The notes below the pieces were generated by a model. It saw nothing but the letters and a program-made list of their open reading frames with translations. It made no database searches and was not told the DNA's origin. A DNA stretch of 64,000 bases from Orychophragmus violaceus (Eukaryota; Streptophyta; Magnoliopsida; Brassicales; Brassicaceae): contig CM058232.1 in the NCBI GenBank assembly GCA_030180135.1, forward strand, positions 95,592,630-95,656,629, given 5' to 3'. The translations under genes were made by a program, and so were the position numbers. Every line of letters starts with the position of its first letter. The stretch's first letter is position 1. Positions 54,938-64,000 of this stretch are shown piece by piece.

Positions 54938-55559
54938 ATGTCTATGAATACTTTCTCGTTGCGATCCGTCCTTGAGAAGGACATGTTAAATGGATCCAAC
55001 TTCCTGGATTGGTATCGGAATCTGTGATTCATTCTCAAGCAGGAGAGCAAGGACTATGTCCTTGAAAAGGCTCTTCCAGAAAGGCTTGGGACCAATCGCT
55101 CACATGCAGCATATAATGCTTGAAAGGCTTGATAACCTGAGGAAACTGGAATGTCCTGTCAGCTTAGAGTTGGCCACTGACATCATTTTGCAGTCACTGC
55201 CGTCAAGCTATGATAAGTTTATTAAGAACTATATCAAGAAAGGCTTGACGAAGACGTTGACTCAGCTGCATGGCATGCTCAAAACAGCAGAGCAAGACAT
55301 CATAAAGGGTAAAAGATTTGAGAAATCTTGTGTTGGCAAGGGTAGAGGCAGGGCCGTCCTGATTTGGAATCAGGATAAGCATGCGTCATCTTATAAGCCC
55401 AACTCAGGCCCATCTGGTGTTAGAAAATGCTTCTACTGCGATGAGTCAGGGCATTGGAAAAGAGATTGCATTAAATTCTTGGAAGATTCACAAGAGATGA
55501 AGGAGATGTATGGTACTTCTTCTTCAGGTATTGTGTTATTAATTCAAGTTCTACGTTAG
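54938..55559 (+). pseudogene. Copia-D gag remnant with internal deletion
   Basis: The ATG at 54938 starts a Gag like that of Copia-C. It stops after about 30 codons at TGA (55026-55028). Near 55122, a stretch of about 500 bases present in Copia-C (43465-43705 region and neighbours) is reduced, joining two distant parts. The rest is open in another frame to 55559 and keeps an intact knuckle CFYCDESGHWKRDC. A full Gag cannot be made. Confidence 0.87.
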
Positions 55560-57899
55560 TATTGGATACTAGTTGTGGTACTGATATTTTAGAAATATGC
55601 AGGACCTAAGCAACAGTAGAACATTGAAGAAAGGACAAGTGGAACTGCGTGTCTGGTATGAAGCAATGGTTGCTGCATGAGCCGTAGAGATTCTCCACTT
55701 GTAGGAGCCTTTCATACTTGGTTTTAGAAATTAAGTAATTGATACTATGTATATGCTTTGTGCAGAAATGTCTTTCATTTTCTTGTAAAGAATTTGGATG
55801 TTTTTCATTTTGATAAAAGACAAGTTTTGTTCTTTAGATCTTAATGAAATATAATATGGTAGCACCCCGTTTAGAATGAGTTTATATCTTAAACCAGCGA
55901 AAGTTAGAATATAACACTAATACTAAAAGTTTAAGTCTGATGACTCGAACTTGACTTTTCCTTGGCATAGTCATTTGACCATACAAAGTGAAGCGGATTC
56001 AGAAGTTCCATAGTTTTGGACTCATTTGATTATTAATCATTTGAGATATGAATTCTGCTCACTAGGCCAAATGACTAAGGCCCCTTTTAGCAGAGCTAAA
56101 GGATACGGGCCAGAGGCTTATTGGACCATACGCATACTGATGTATGCGGTCCGATGAGCATTAATGCAAAAGGAAATCTTCTGTACTTCATTACCTTATT
56201 GATGGCATCAATAAGTATGGCTGTGTTCATTTGATGAGGCACGAGCAGGAATCCCTTGAGGAATTCCAAGATGAAGTGTAGAACCAATTTGATAGAAGTA
56301 TTGAGATCCTCGATTAAATCGCGGAGGAAAATACTTAAGTCAAGAATTGGGTGATCATCTGACAGAATGAATCGGATTTTATTAGATATGCTCTGATTAA
56401 TGATGAGTCACAGGAATCTTCCATAATCATTTAAGAATACGTTATAAAATGTCTATGTTTACGCTGAATAAGTTTCTGTCAGAATCAGTGAAAAACACCA
56501 CATTGGATGTGGACTGGGTAATTTCCAAATTTGTTTTTCTGATTAATTGGGATTGCAAGGTTTGTGTAAGACATTAGTCAACAAACAAACTTGAACCCAT
56601 ATTTGATAAGTTCTACCTCGCTGGTTGTCCTAAGGAAACCAAGGCTTGCTACTTTTGCAACCAATCCGAGGACAAAGTATTGTTGTTCGGAACTGTGTCT
56701 TTAGAGAAAGATCGTCCTTTCAAAGGAACAGTGGGAGTAAAAGTACACATCGAAGAAATTCGATAAACACAGGAGGCTGCTCAACCTGTTGAGGGAAAGC
56801 AGCGGTGAGATCTACAAAGTACTGTAGGATCTGCACATGTGGAGCCTGAGATTCACAGATCCGAAAGGATTCGTCACTAACTCGAGAGTGATTTCTCGTA
56901 ACCAATTGTCGTGATCTGTTGATCATTGAAAAGTGACGAGCATGCGAAATTCGAAGAAGCGATGGAGAACCCCAACTCCAAAAATTGGCTGGGTATGCAT
57001 GTTAGCTTCACCGATCCATTTCTGGATTGAAGCAAACATCTTGGAGTTGGAATCAACACTCTGATAATGTGGTCAAAAGTTTTGACTTGATCAGAAAGAA
57101 AAAGAAACCATGCGTTTACAAGAAGACTAGTGGGAGCGTAATTGCAACTCTCACACTGTATGTAGACAACATACTTAATCTCATAAACGACGTTCCGACG
57201 CTAAAGCCTTGTCAAGATTTGGGTCGGAAGTCAAGTCAAACGATGGACATGGGAGAATGCCGTAAAAGTTCTTGGAATAAGGATCCCTTGGAATGGATCA
57301 GAAAGGCTAATTGGATCGTGTCAAAATCCTTATGCTAATAAGGTATTGGACAGTTCCAATATGCATGATTCCAAGAATGGCTTCATACCAAAGGTCTTAT
57401 GGCAATAATCTTAGCAAGATGAAGTGTTTTGGACACTAGCTGAGCTATTATTAATGAGTATGATTGCTAATGCTGATGCAATAGAATCCATCATGAATGC
57501 CATGTTTTGCGCTCGTCTAGATGCAGCTTACGCATAAAGCATGACGAGAAAATACCAATATGTTCCGGTAATAGTCACTGAACAGTTACCAGAAACATCC
57601 CAAGTGTTTGAGAAACACTCAGGATGAATTCGTGGTGAACTGATAAAGTGACGAACCAGTTGAAAGTAGTTAGACGGACAAAGACGATTCCCGGCTCCCA
57701 CCTGGTCATGTCTCTTTGTCTGAATAGCGGTGCTATCTGTTGGAAAGGCTCCAAGCAGTGGACCGTAGAATAGTGCTTTTATCTGAATGGCGGTGTGGTT
57801 TGTTGAAATTGTTTCAAGCAAAACACCGCAGTCAATCCCACAACCTAAGCACGGAATTTATTCTGAGTGCTGTAGGTATAAGATATCTGAAGAGATGAT
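55560..57899 (+). pseudogene. Copia-D pol remnant
   Basis: The same lesions as Copia-C in integrase (TAG after GAAGTG, lost core Asp, TAA). RT is seen around 57027-57338, with YVDN where YVDD is expected, as in Copia-B. RNase H traces follow to about 57860. Confidence 0.88.
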
Positions 57900-58725
57900 C
57901 TTGATTCTAGTGGGAGTAATTCTAGTTATGTTGTAATCTTTACATAGACATGCCATGGTAGTGTTTATGTAAGTCAAACTGACATCGGTATTATTTAATT
58001 ATTGGATAATTAAATAATGGTCCCAAAGTACTTTATGGTCATCATATAGGTCATCAAGTTGAGGACTTGATCTTGAAACCCTATAAGTAAAAGATGACAA
58101 AATTATGATTGTCCCTAGTCGAGGTTATTGAAGTGGGGCACCAATAACCGCGTGAGACTAGTATGTGAGGTGACTGCTGGACTAAGTTTCATGGAGTCAA
58201 TGATATGATTATCACAGTCAATCACATAGACATATGTTGGTGAACATATGATCGGACATGACCCGCTAATGAGAACTCCACAGGATAGTTATATCAGTGT
58301 CATGGGAGGTTCTCATTACGACTATAGAGTATAGTCCTTAGACCTGAGTTCATCATACTTTCTAGCATATGAATTGGTGCATGGTGACCTTGTCAAACGT
58401 CGTTCCGTAACTGGCGGCTATAATGGCATTGCTTATGCGTATCATGAAGTATGTGTAGAAACAGGGATGGAACAAGATGGAATTTGTCCCTCCTAGAACG
58501 GGAGATAAATATCTCAGGGCCCATCGAAGATTTGATACTGAGAAAATGCATGGCCGTTCTCAAACGAGGTGATTGTCAGTCGTTTGTTTTATCAGTATAG
58601 ATCAGAAAATCGATGAACATGATGTTGGCTATAATAAGGATGACACAGTCTCTTGCCTTATGCCATATCGATATATAGAGACGAAGGGATTGTAGGAATA
58701 GGTGATTCCAGTACAAGTGGGAGAT
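57900..58725 (+). other. Copia-D 3' trailer with polypurine tract
   Basis: The conserved block; AGTGGGAG at 57909 and in the PPT at 58716-58723. Confidence 0.85.
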
Positions 58726-59461
58726 TGTTGGGATTATGTCCTGAAATCACATTGTACTCACTCTAGAGATAGTTGTATTGTCGAGATCGGACAATTCATA
58801 TGATACTGGGTAGTCATAATGTTTTGCTAGAAACCGCTTATGACAAATGAGTTGTAACTCATTTCCAGTATCGTGTGAACCTACAGGGTCACACACCTAA
58901 GCAAGTTGGACATACTTCGTATGAGATTGATCATTGGCATATGGTCTGGTCGATGTGTATTGGATACACATCGAATATGAGTTTCAAAAGGGTGTATCGA
59001 TCGACACCATTCGGTGTGTCGGTCGATACAAGACGTGTGTCGATCACCAATGGGTGTGTCGGTCGACACAATGGCGAAACCGAAACTGATGTTTCGGTTC
59101 ACCTCGAGGTCAATATATAAACGTGTTTTATGTATTTCGACCTGAGGTTGAACAGTGGGAGACGCCCCAGACAGTTTTCTAATTGAGAAAACACAGAAAC
59201 CTCATAGAAACGAGGTTCCCAGGAGATCCGAGCCCCGGTACTAGCATCCCGGCGGATTCCAGCTTGTGTGCGTGTGGACTATCAGTAGAGGCGCAGCATC
59301 TGAGGCGCTCCAGAGATCTCGTTTACCTGACCCTATTCCGCTGCCAGAACAAGGTAAACACGAGATCAGATCCTTGATTCAATTAACTAGACCCTAGATC
59401 CTAGGCTATCTGGAACTCGCGAGGATTCTGAATACGGTAGAATTTGCTCCAAGTTCCTTCA
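58726..59461 (+). repeat. Copia-D 3' LTR
   Basis: 736 bp, TGTTGGGATTATG...CCTTCA. Confidence 0.95.
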
Positions 59462-60011
59462 GATATTGACTCGTGACCAATTGGGAATCGCTGAAGACGT
59501 CTACTTCTCGGGCTCCTATCGCTATTGCTAGTCTGAGCCCGGCTATTAACGCTTCGTATTCTGCTTCGTTATTCGATGCGGCGAAGCCTAGTCTGAAAGA
59601 CTGTTCCAATACTTCACTATTGGGGGAGACCGGTTTTACTCCGACTCCGGATCCTTGCCTCGAGGAAGCTCCGTCGACGTAGAGTTTCCATTTCTTGGCG
59701 GAGGTCGGGTCGAGTTCTATGGTCGGGGGGAGCTCGATTGTGAAATCTGCCAGCACTTGCGCTTTTAGACACGTCCGAGCTTTATATTCTATATCATACT
59801 TGCTGAGTTCGATAGCCCATTTGACCAGTCGAACTGACTGGCTTGGACTATGAAGAATGGTTCTCAATGGATGAGAGGTCATTACTATAATTGAGTGCGA
59901 TTGGAAGTATGGTCGGAGTTTCCGCGCCGATGTGACTAGCGCTAAAGCAAGTTTTTCCATGGCGGGGTACCTGGTTTCAGCATCGATTAAGGTTTTATTG
60001 ATGTAGTACAC
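59462..60011 (-). pseudogene. Tat Pol fragment: end of RT/RNase H and start of second RNase H
   Basis: The minus-strand frame shows VYYINKTLIDAETRYPAMEK and DIEYKARTCLKAQVLADF, the Ty3 RNase H and its tail. A second RNase H-like domain follows with WKLYVDGASSRQGSGVGV, E in NNEAEYEALIAGL and D in VDVFSDSQLV. Two such domains in a row are characteristic of the Tat group. The frame is cut on the right by Athila-2 at 60012, which removes or displaces the RT catalytic core, and on the left by Copia-D. No stop is seen inside this piece. Confidence 0.9.
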
Positions 60012-61194
60012 TGATATACCATGGATTTTAGGGATTTTAACCATGGTATATGTCTTTGTTATCAAGTCTTTCTATGTGTTTTGGAGTCTTTTCAGGTGTT
60101 TTACAGGTTTAAGAACATCTGGAGCCTAATTGGACGTTTTGGGAGCATTTGCAGCAATTCTGCACTATTTAGAGACTTCACAGAGTTCACTGGCTGCGTT
60201 TTCGCAGTGCAACGGTCGTTGCAGTTCTGCAGTGGTCGACGCAGTAGGTAGCCGCAGTTCTGCACCCAAAAATCTGCATTTTAGAGAAATTACAGTTTTT
60301 TCCCAGAAACTTCCCAGACTTGCAAAAAGGCCCCCAGACGTGTTTTAGACTATATATTAGGGTTTTTAGCCACTTGTTTAGGCGACGCTTTTCTTAAGTC
60401 TTATTTTATTTTCAGAGAGAGAGTTAGGGGTTGATCCTGATCTCGAAAGAGAGAGGATTTTGAACCCCAGTTCTTTATTTGATTTTATAATATTTGGTTT
60501 TCTATTCATGATGTCTTCTGTTTCGATGAACATGTCTGAGTAGATTACCTGTTAGGTTTAGAGATTCTCATTAGGGATTTCATGGAATTATAGGTTAATA
60601 AATCTGTAGGGATTCATATCTGTTAGTTCTTCATCTAGGATTGTTCTTATTGCTTGATATGAATTAGCTACCCAGATTTATGATGTTAGGTTGATTGATG
60701 CAACGACAGTTGGTTAATTAGCTAGAAAGAACCTAGATGAGTAATTTAATTACTCGCAAAGGAATTTGGTTTAATTAGATTGTGAACATATCGAACTTGG
60801 AATTAAAGCTGGTTTAATCTGTTAGTAATTGCAAAGGAATTTGGATTCCTGCACTTAGACTTAGAGAATTCTCGCAACGACAGTTGGTTAATTCTATATC
60901 TGTGTTTGAGTTCTAGAATAGCTCTTAATTAGATCCCGATTGATTGATTGTCTGTGTTCCTGATTTCCTGAGAACTCCCTAGACTTAACGCTTCGCTTCC
61001 TTACTCACAACTCGCTTGATTTACTTTCTGCTGTCTGATTTACTGCTTTCTCATCATATTTGCTTTCTCCTAGTTTAATCTCTTTAGTTCTAATTCTATC
61101 GTTGACCGGAGTCCCTGTGGATTCGATACCCTAGGTACTACAACTACATCACTGTGCACTTGCAATTAGAATAGGGTTAAAACTAGACCTATCA
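60012..61194 (+). repeat. Athila-2 5' LTR
   Basis: 1183 bp, TGATATACCATGG...CCTATCA, homologous to 7462-8609 read on the minus strand. Confidence 0.9.
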
Positions 61195-61200
61195 AGTTTT

Positions 61201-61219
61201 TGGCGCCGTTGCCGGGGAC
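61201..61219 (+). promoter_or_regulatory. Athila-2 primer binding site (tRNA-Asp type)
   Basis: TGGCGCCGTTGCCGGGGAC, six bases after the LTR end. Confidence 0.9.
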
Positions 61220-61280
61220 TCTTTTGAGTCTTCGATAGATTTGAACTTAGGGTTTAGACTAGGTTTTTCGTTTTTCTTTT

Positions 61281-61848
61281 TTGTTACTAATTTTTTTTCT
61301 TTTTCTGTTTTTGCGTTTCAGGTACGCCTGTAATCGCCATGCAACGATCGACACGGTCCTGTGTGTCGATCATCACATCTTCGAACTTGCATCGATCGAC
61401 GCTCCCTTTGCATCGATCGACACAAGGCGAAATCAGAGATACCGAGAGCTTGAGCACTTAACAGGTTTCAGTCTAATGGAGCCTGTGATTCTGATTCACG
61501 GTAAAGACGGCGTTTTACGAGACCAAAAGGGTCATATATGCAAACTGGATGGGGAAGGAAACCCCATCATACCATATGCATTGGTGGAACATATAGCTGA
61601 GAGAGACAAAATTGAATCTACCCACAGCATCCTACTTAGGAAGGGACAAATCCGAGCTGATGCAACAGCTGGGGAGTTTGCAGAGGTGAATTATATAGCT
61701 GGAGCTGATTATTATGAACAGATGTATGGAAATCAGCAAAGACAAAGTTTTAGTTATGCTCCGAGATCGGGAGATTATGGTTATTCATCACACCAAACAC
61801 CTCCTGCACCCACACATAAGAGCAGATTTGAAGTTATGATGGAGCAGT
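61281..61848 (+). pseudogene. Athila-2 first frame (Gag region), interrupted by Copia-E
   Basis: Open from 61281, but true coding probably starts later, since the first 13 codons cover a T-rich tract and TTTCAG (AG 61320-61321) that looks like a splice acceptor preceded by TACTAAT. Residues from about 60 (EPVILIHGKDGVLRDQKGHI onward, then YIAGADYYEQMYG) resemble the N-terminal region of Athila ORF1. The frame contains TCGATCGACA palindromes that encode part of the N-terminal segment (61340-61425). Copia-E interrupts the frame at 61849; the remainder is outside the window. Confidence 0.7.
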
Positions 61849-62486
61849 TGTTGGAATAATGTCCAGTAATCTCTGTACTGTCTCTAGAAAGTAAGAGTAT
61901 GTCAATGATCAGACATAAGTCATATAATACTGGGGGTCATGATGGCTTGCTAGAGTCCGCTCATGATCTATAAGTCTTGGACTTATTGCCTTTATTATAT
62001 GATCTCATATGGGTCACACGCCTAAGCTAACAGGAAACTATGAAGGAACGGTTCAGCAGATGTACGGTAAAAGTGCTAGGCATTTACTGTGCTTGGAAAG
62101 ATAGAAGGGCCTGATTAAATCCAAGGGATTTGATCAGACTGAGAATTGGGCCCAAAAGCCCAAAAGGAACTAGGCATAAGTTTTATGATTAAAACTTAAC
62201 CTAGCCACTTTTTTCCCTAGCTCTTCTGCGCCTCTCTCTCTCTCTCTTTCTGCGCCTCCCACCTCCTTGGTCTAGCAGCCAATTTCCTGAAGTGTGCGTG
62301 TGTGAACCTTTGGAGGAGCTGTCTCTTGGCGGTTCTGCTGATCTCTAACCCATACCTCTCCATTCCGCTGCATAACAAGGTATTAGGTGAGATCTTTTAT
62401 GATTCAGCAAGAGAACCTAGATCCAAGCATGTTTAGTAGGATCAATCACTGAGAAATTGAATCAGGATATACTAAACAATCCTTCA
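61849..62486 (+). repeat. Copia-E 5' LTR
   Basis: 638 bp, TGTTGGAATAATG...CCTTCA. Donor-like CAAG|GTATTAG follows CCGCTGC near 62380. Confidence 0.94.
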
Positions 62487-62487
62487 G

Positions 62488-62500
62488 TGGTATCAGAGCC
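62488..62500 (+). promoter_or_regulatory. Copia-E primer binding site
   Basis: TGGTATCAGAGCC one base after the LTR. Confidence 0.93.
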
Positions 62501-64000
62501 ATTGGTTCTATTAGGATTTCTTGTTTAGAATCATGTTTAGGTTGTTTAGAAGTGTTTGAATCAATCTATGATAAGAAAACACTTAAGAAACAAAAGAATT
62601 AAAACCTAAACTAGAAATCGCATGATCCGATCTATATGAATCGGTATGCGTCGGAATGATGATCGCCAAAGGATCACCATGTCCGGATCGTGTGAGGCAC
62701 GGTGGACCGATCAACCGAGTGGATCGCATGGATCGATCAAACGATCGCATGGATCGACCCGAACCGATCGCGTCCCGTCCCGCTGCCTCTCGTCCGATCA
62801 CGCATCCCGTCCCGATCACACAACCCGTCACGTCCCGATCGTGTGAGGCTTGCGGCCGTCCCGATCGCGTGATGCAAGCGGCCATCCCGAACGTGATCGT
62901 TTCACGTGACCTAATGGTCGGTTCGGTTTGCCTCGTGCCGGTTCGGTTTAGCTTGTGATGGTTCGGTTTAAAAATAATTAAAATCTTAATCGTCACGGTT
63001 TAATAATTACAGACTTAATAAAATTTATTAAGATCTGGTTAAACCGTGATAAGAAATCCAAAGTCGTAAAATTGGATTTAGTGCCTAAACCAGTGGTTTT
63101 CTAATTTGATTTGGTTGGACCAAATAAATTGAGAAAATCCGGTTTAGTAAATAACCGGTTGACAATTGTGGTCATCGTAGTAATTAATTTTGGTTAGACC
63201 AATTTTAATGAACCAGACCGGTTATGTCATTTAATTGGACAATTGGGTTATGTCTTGGACATAGACCAATTCTTGGGCCATGGGCCAAGAAGTTAAAACA
63301 ATTGGGCCAATTATTTGAGTCTTTTCTTCAGATTTATTTTAAAATTCTTTTAATAATTAAAATTTGATTTTAAAATTAATCAGTTTCCAAAAATCTGAAA
63401 TTAGAAAGTTTCTTAGAATAGAAGTTTCTAGATTTGCATGTTTTGGATTATAGGAAATTTCTATAGTTAGAAAGTTTCCAATTTTAGGAAGTTTCCAATT
63501 TTAGAAAGTTTCCAAAAACAGTAGGTTTCCAAAAATGGAAAGTTTCCAAAATAGTAATCTTCTATTTTGGGAATGAAATTTTAAGAAAACCTATAAACCT
63601 CAAATAATATCAAGTGTTGGATGTCTTGTCCAGATTATGTCAGCTGTTGAAGCCCATTCAATCATACACACGGCCTTACAGTGTGAGGGTGTCTATCTTT
63701 TGCATGGGTAAGACAGTTTGTGATTCATTGATGTCATTGGGAGTCCCAGACATTAGTGATTACATGACTATATAGTCTGGTTTTCTTGACTAGGCCATCG
63801 GGAGTCCCGGGCCTTGAGACATCAGAGTGGATTGGGCCTCGGGCCCAGATTAACAACCAAGAGTTATATCACGGATATAATTAGCCGAGATAGGGCTTAC
63901 CGATATAAGCTAAGGTTGGGTGACGGCCAGTGGCCCACTTTGATCTTAGTTATATGTGGATCTTGGAATCATTATATTCTATTGAGGGTAACTGATGTTA
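62501..64000 (+). other. Copia-E leader with GATC-rich island
   Basis: No gene. The GATC/CGATCG-rich island is at about 62640-62900. The rest matches 710-1760 of Copia-A, including the AGAAAGTTTC repeats and GGGTGACGGCCAGTGGCCCA. Confidence 0.85.

Larger units (their letters stand above)
52746..59461 (+). mobile_element. Copia-D: pol- and gag-defective copia element
   Basis: 6716 bp, with a perfect target duplication GATAT (52741-52745 and 59462-59466). LTRs are 739 and 736 bp with about nine substitutions and a 3-base gap in one GTCGATCGACACC. Same family as Copia-C. Inserted in the Tat second RNase H. Confidence 0.95.
32018..60011 (-). mobile_element. Tat-type Ty3 retrotransposon split by three copia elements
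   Basis: The pieces are 32018-32730, 40170-40981, 48074-52745 and 59462-60011; the rest is nested Copia-B, -C and -D. Read on the minus strand: RT and RNase H (59462-60011), RNase H end, linker and integrase (52745-51227), a non-coding part with tandem repeats, a gene on the opposite strand (50023-40569), polypurine tract, 3' LTR (32552-32018). Two RNase H-like domains in tandem and an extra antisense gene of the 'putative gypsy type transposon' kind are marks of the Tat/Ogre/Retand group. The 5' part (LTR, gag, protease, most of RT) is missing at the Athila-2 boundary or beyond the window. Confidence 0.85.
60012..61848 (+). mobile_element. Athila-2: Ty3 Athila element, 5' part, cut by Copia-E
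   Basis: LTR, Athila-type primer site, short leader and the start of the first frame, then Copia-E. The left flank is TACAC (60007-60011). Inserted in the Tat pol in the opposite orientation. Confidence 0.9.
61849..64000 (+). mobile_element. Copia-E: 5' part of a second family-A copia element
   Basis: LTR, primer site and leader; the window ends about 110 bases before the expected gag ATG, judged from Copia-A. Leader and LTR follow Copia-A closely except for the GATC island. Confidence 0.93.

Overview
This window is plant nuclear DNA, most likely from a crucifer (Brassicaceae). It shows plant introns, a plant-specific myosin-binding protein gene (MYOB/DUF593), Athila- and Tat-type Ty3 elements, a plant L1 LINE, and captured fragments of plant genes (Raf-like kinase, sphingosine-1-phosphate lyase, ribosomal S21). 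Species cannot be fixed from sequence alone. Only one host gene looks intact. Most of the rest is transposable elements, many inserted into each other.

Layout. 1-7323: most of a Ty1/copia element (Copia-A), inserted into an Athila element whose LTR follows on the minus strand (7324-8609). 8607-9470: a 15-bp minisatellite split by a hAT-type MITE (8798-9409). 9500-16245: AT-rich repeats with a broken LINE fragment, Helitron 3' ends, a SINE and local duplications. 16246-19412: a CACTA element carrying exon fragments of at least three host genes. 20371-22919 (minus): the MYOB gene, three exons. 23551-29065 (minus): a LINE with both reading frames open and an 18-bp target duplication. 29655-30847: a non-coding insert with a 15-bp target duplication. 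32018-60011: a Tat-type Ty3 element on the minus strand, broken by three copia elements, Copia-B (32731-40169), Copia-C (40982-48073) and Copia-D (52746-59461), and cut at its right side by a second Athila (from 60012), itself entered by Copia-E (from 61849, running off the window).

How the parts relate. Copia-A to -E share one organisation: TGTTGG-starting LTRs, an initiator-Met tRNA primer site, a leader of about 1.5-1.9 kb, gag, pol and a trailer of about 0.8 kb. In A, gag-pol is open except for two in-frame stops. In B, C and D, pol is dead, and several lesions are shared between families, yet gag remains open in B and C and the LTR pairs are almost identical. This suggests a long-lived lineage with gag but no working pol, moved by pol supplied in trans. 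All copies keep a splice-donor-like site in the LTR, a splice-acceptor-like site directly before the gag ATG, and four copies of the PPT octamer AGTGGGAG.

The Tat element carries a second gene antisense to pol (40569-50023, plus strand) that looks spliced. Its introns lie antisense to the genomic RNA and so could survive retrotransposition. All functional statements are inferences from sequence; no searches or computations were run.
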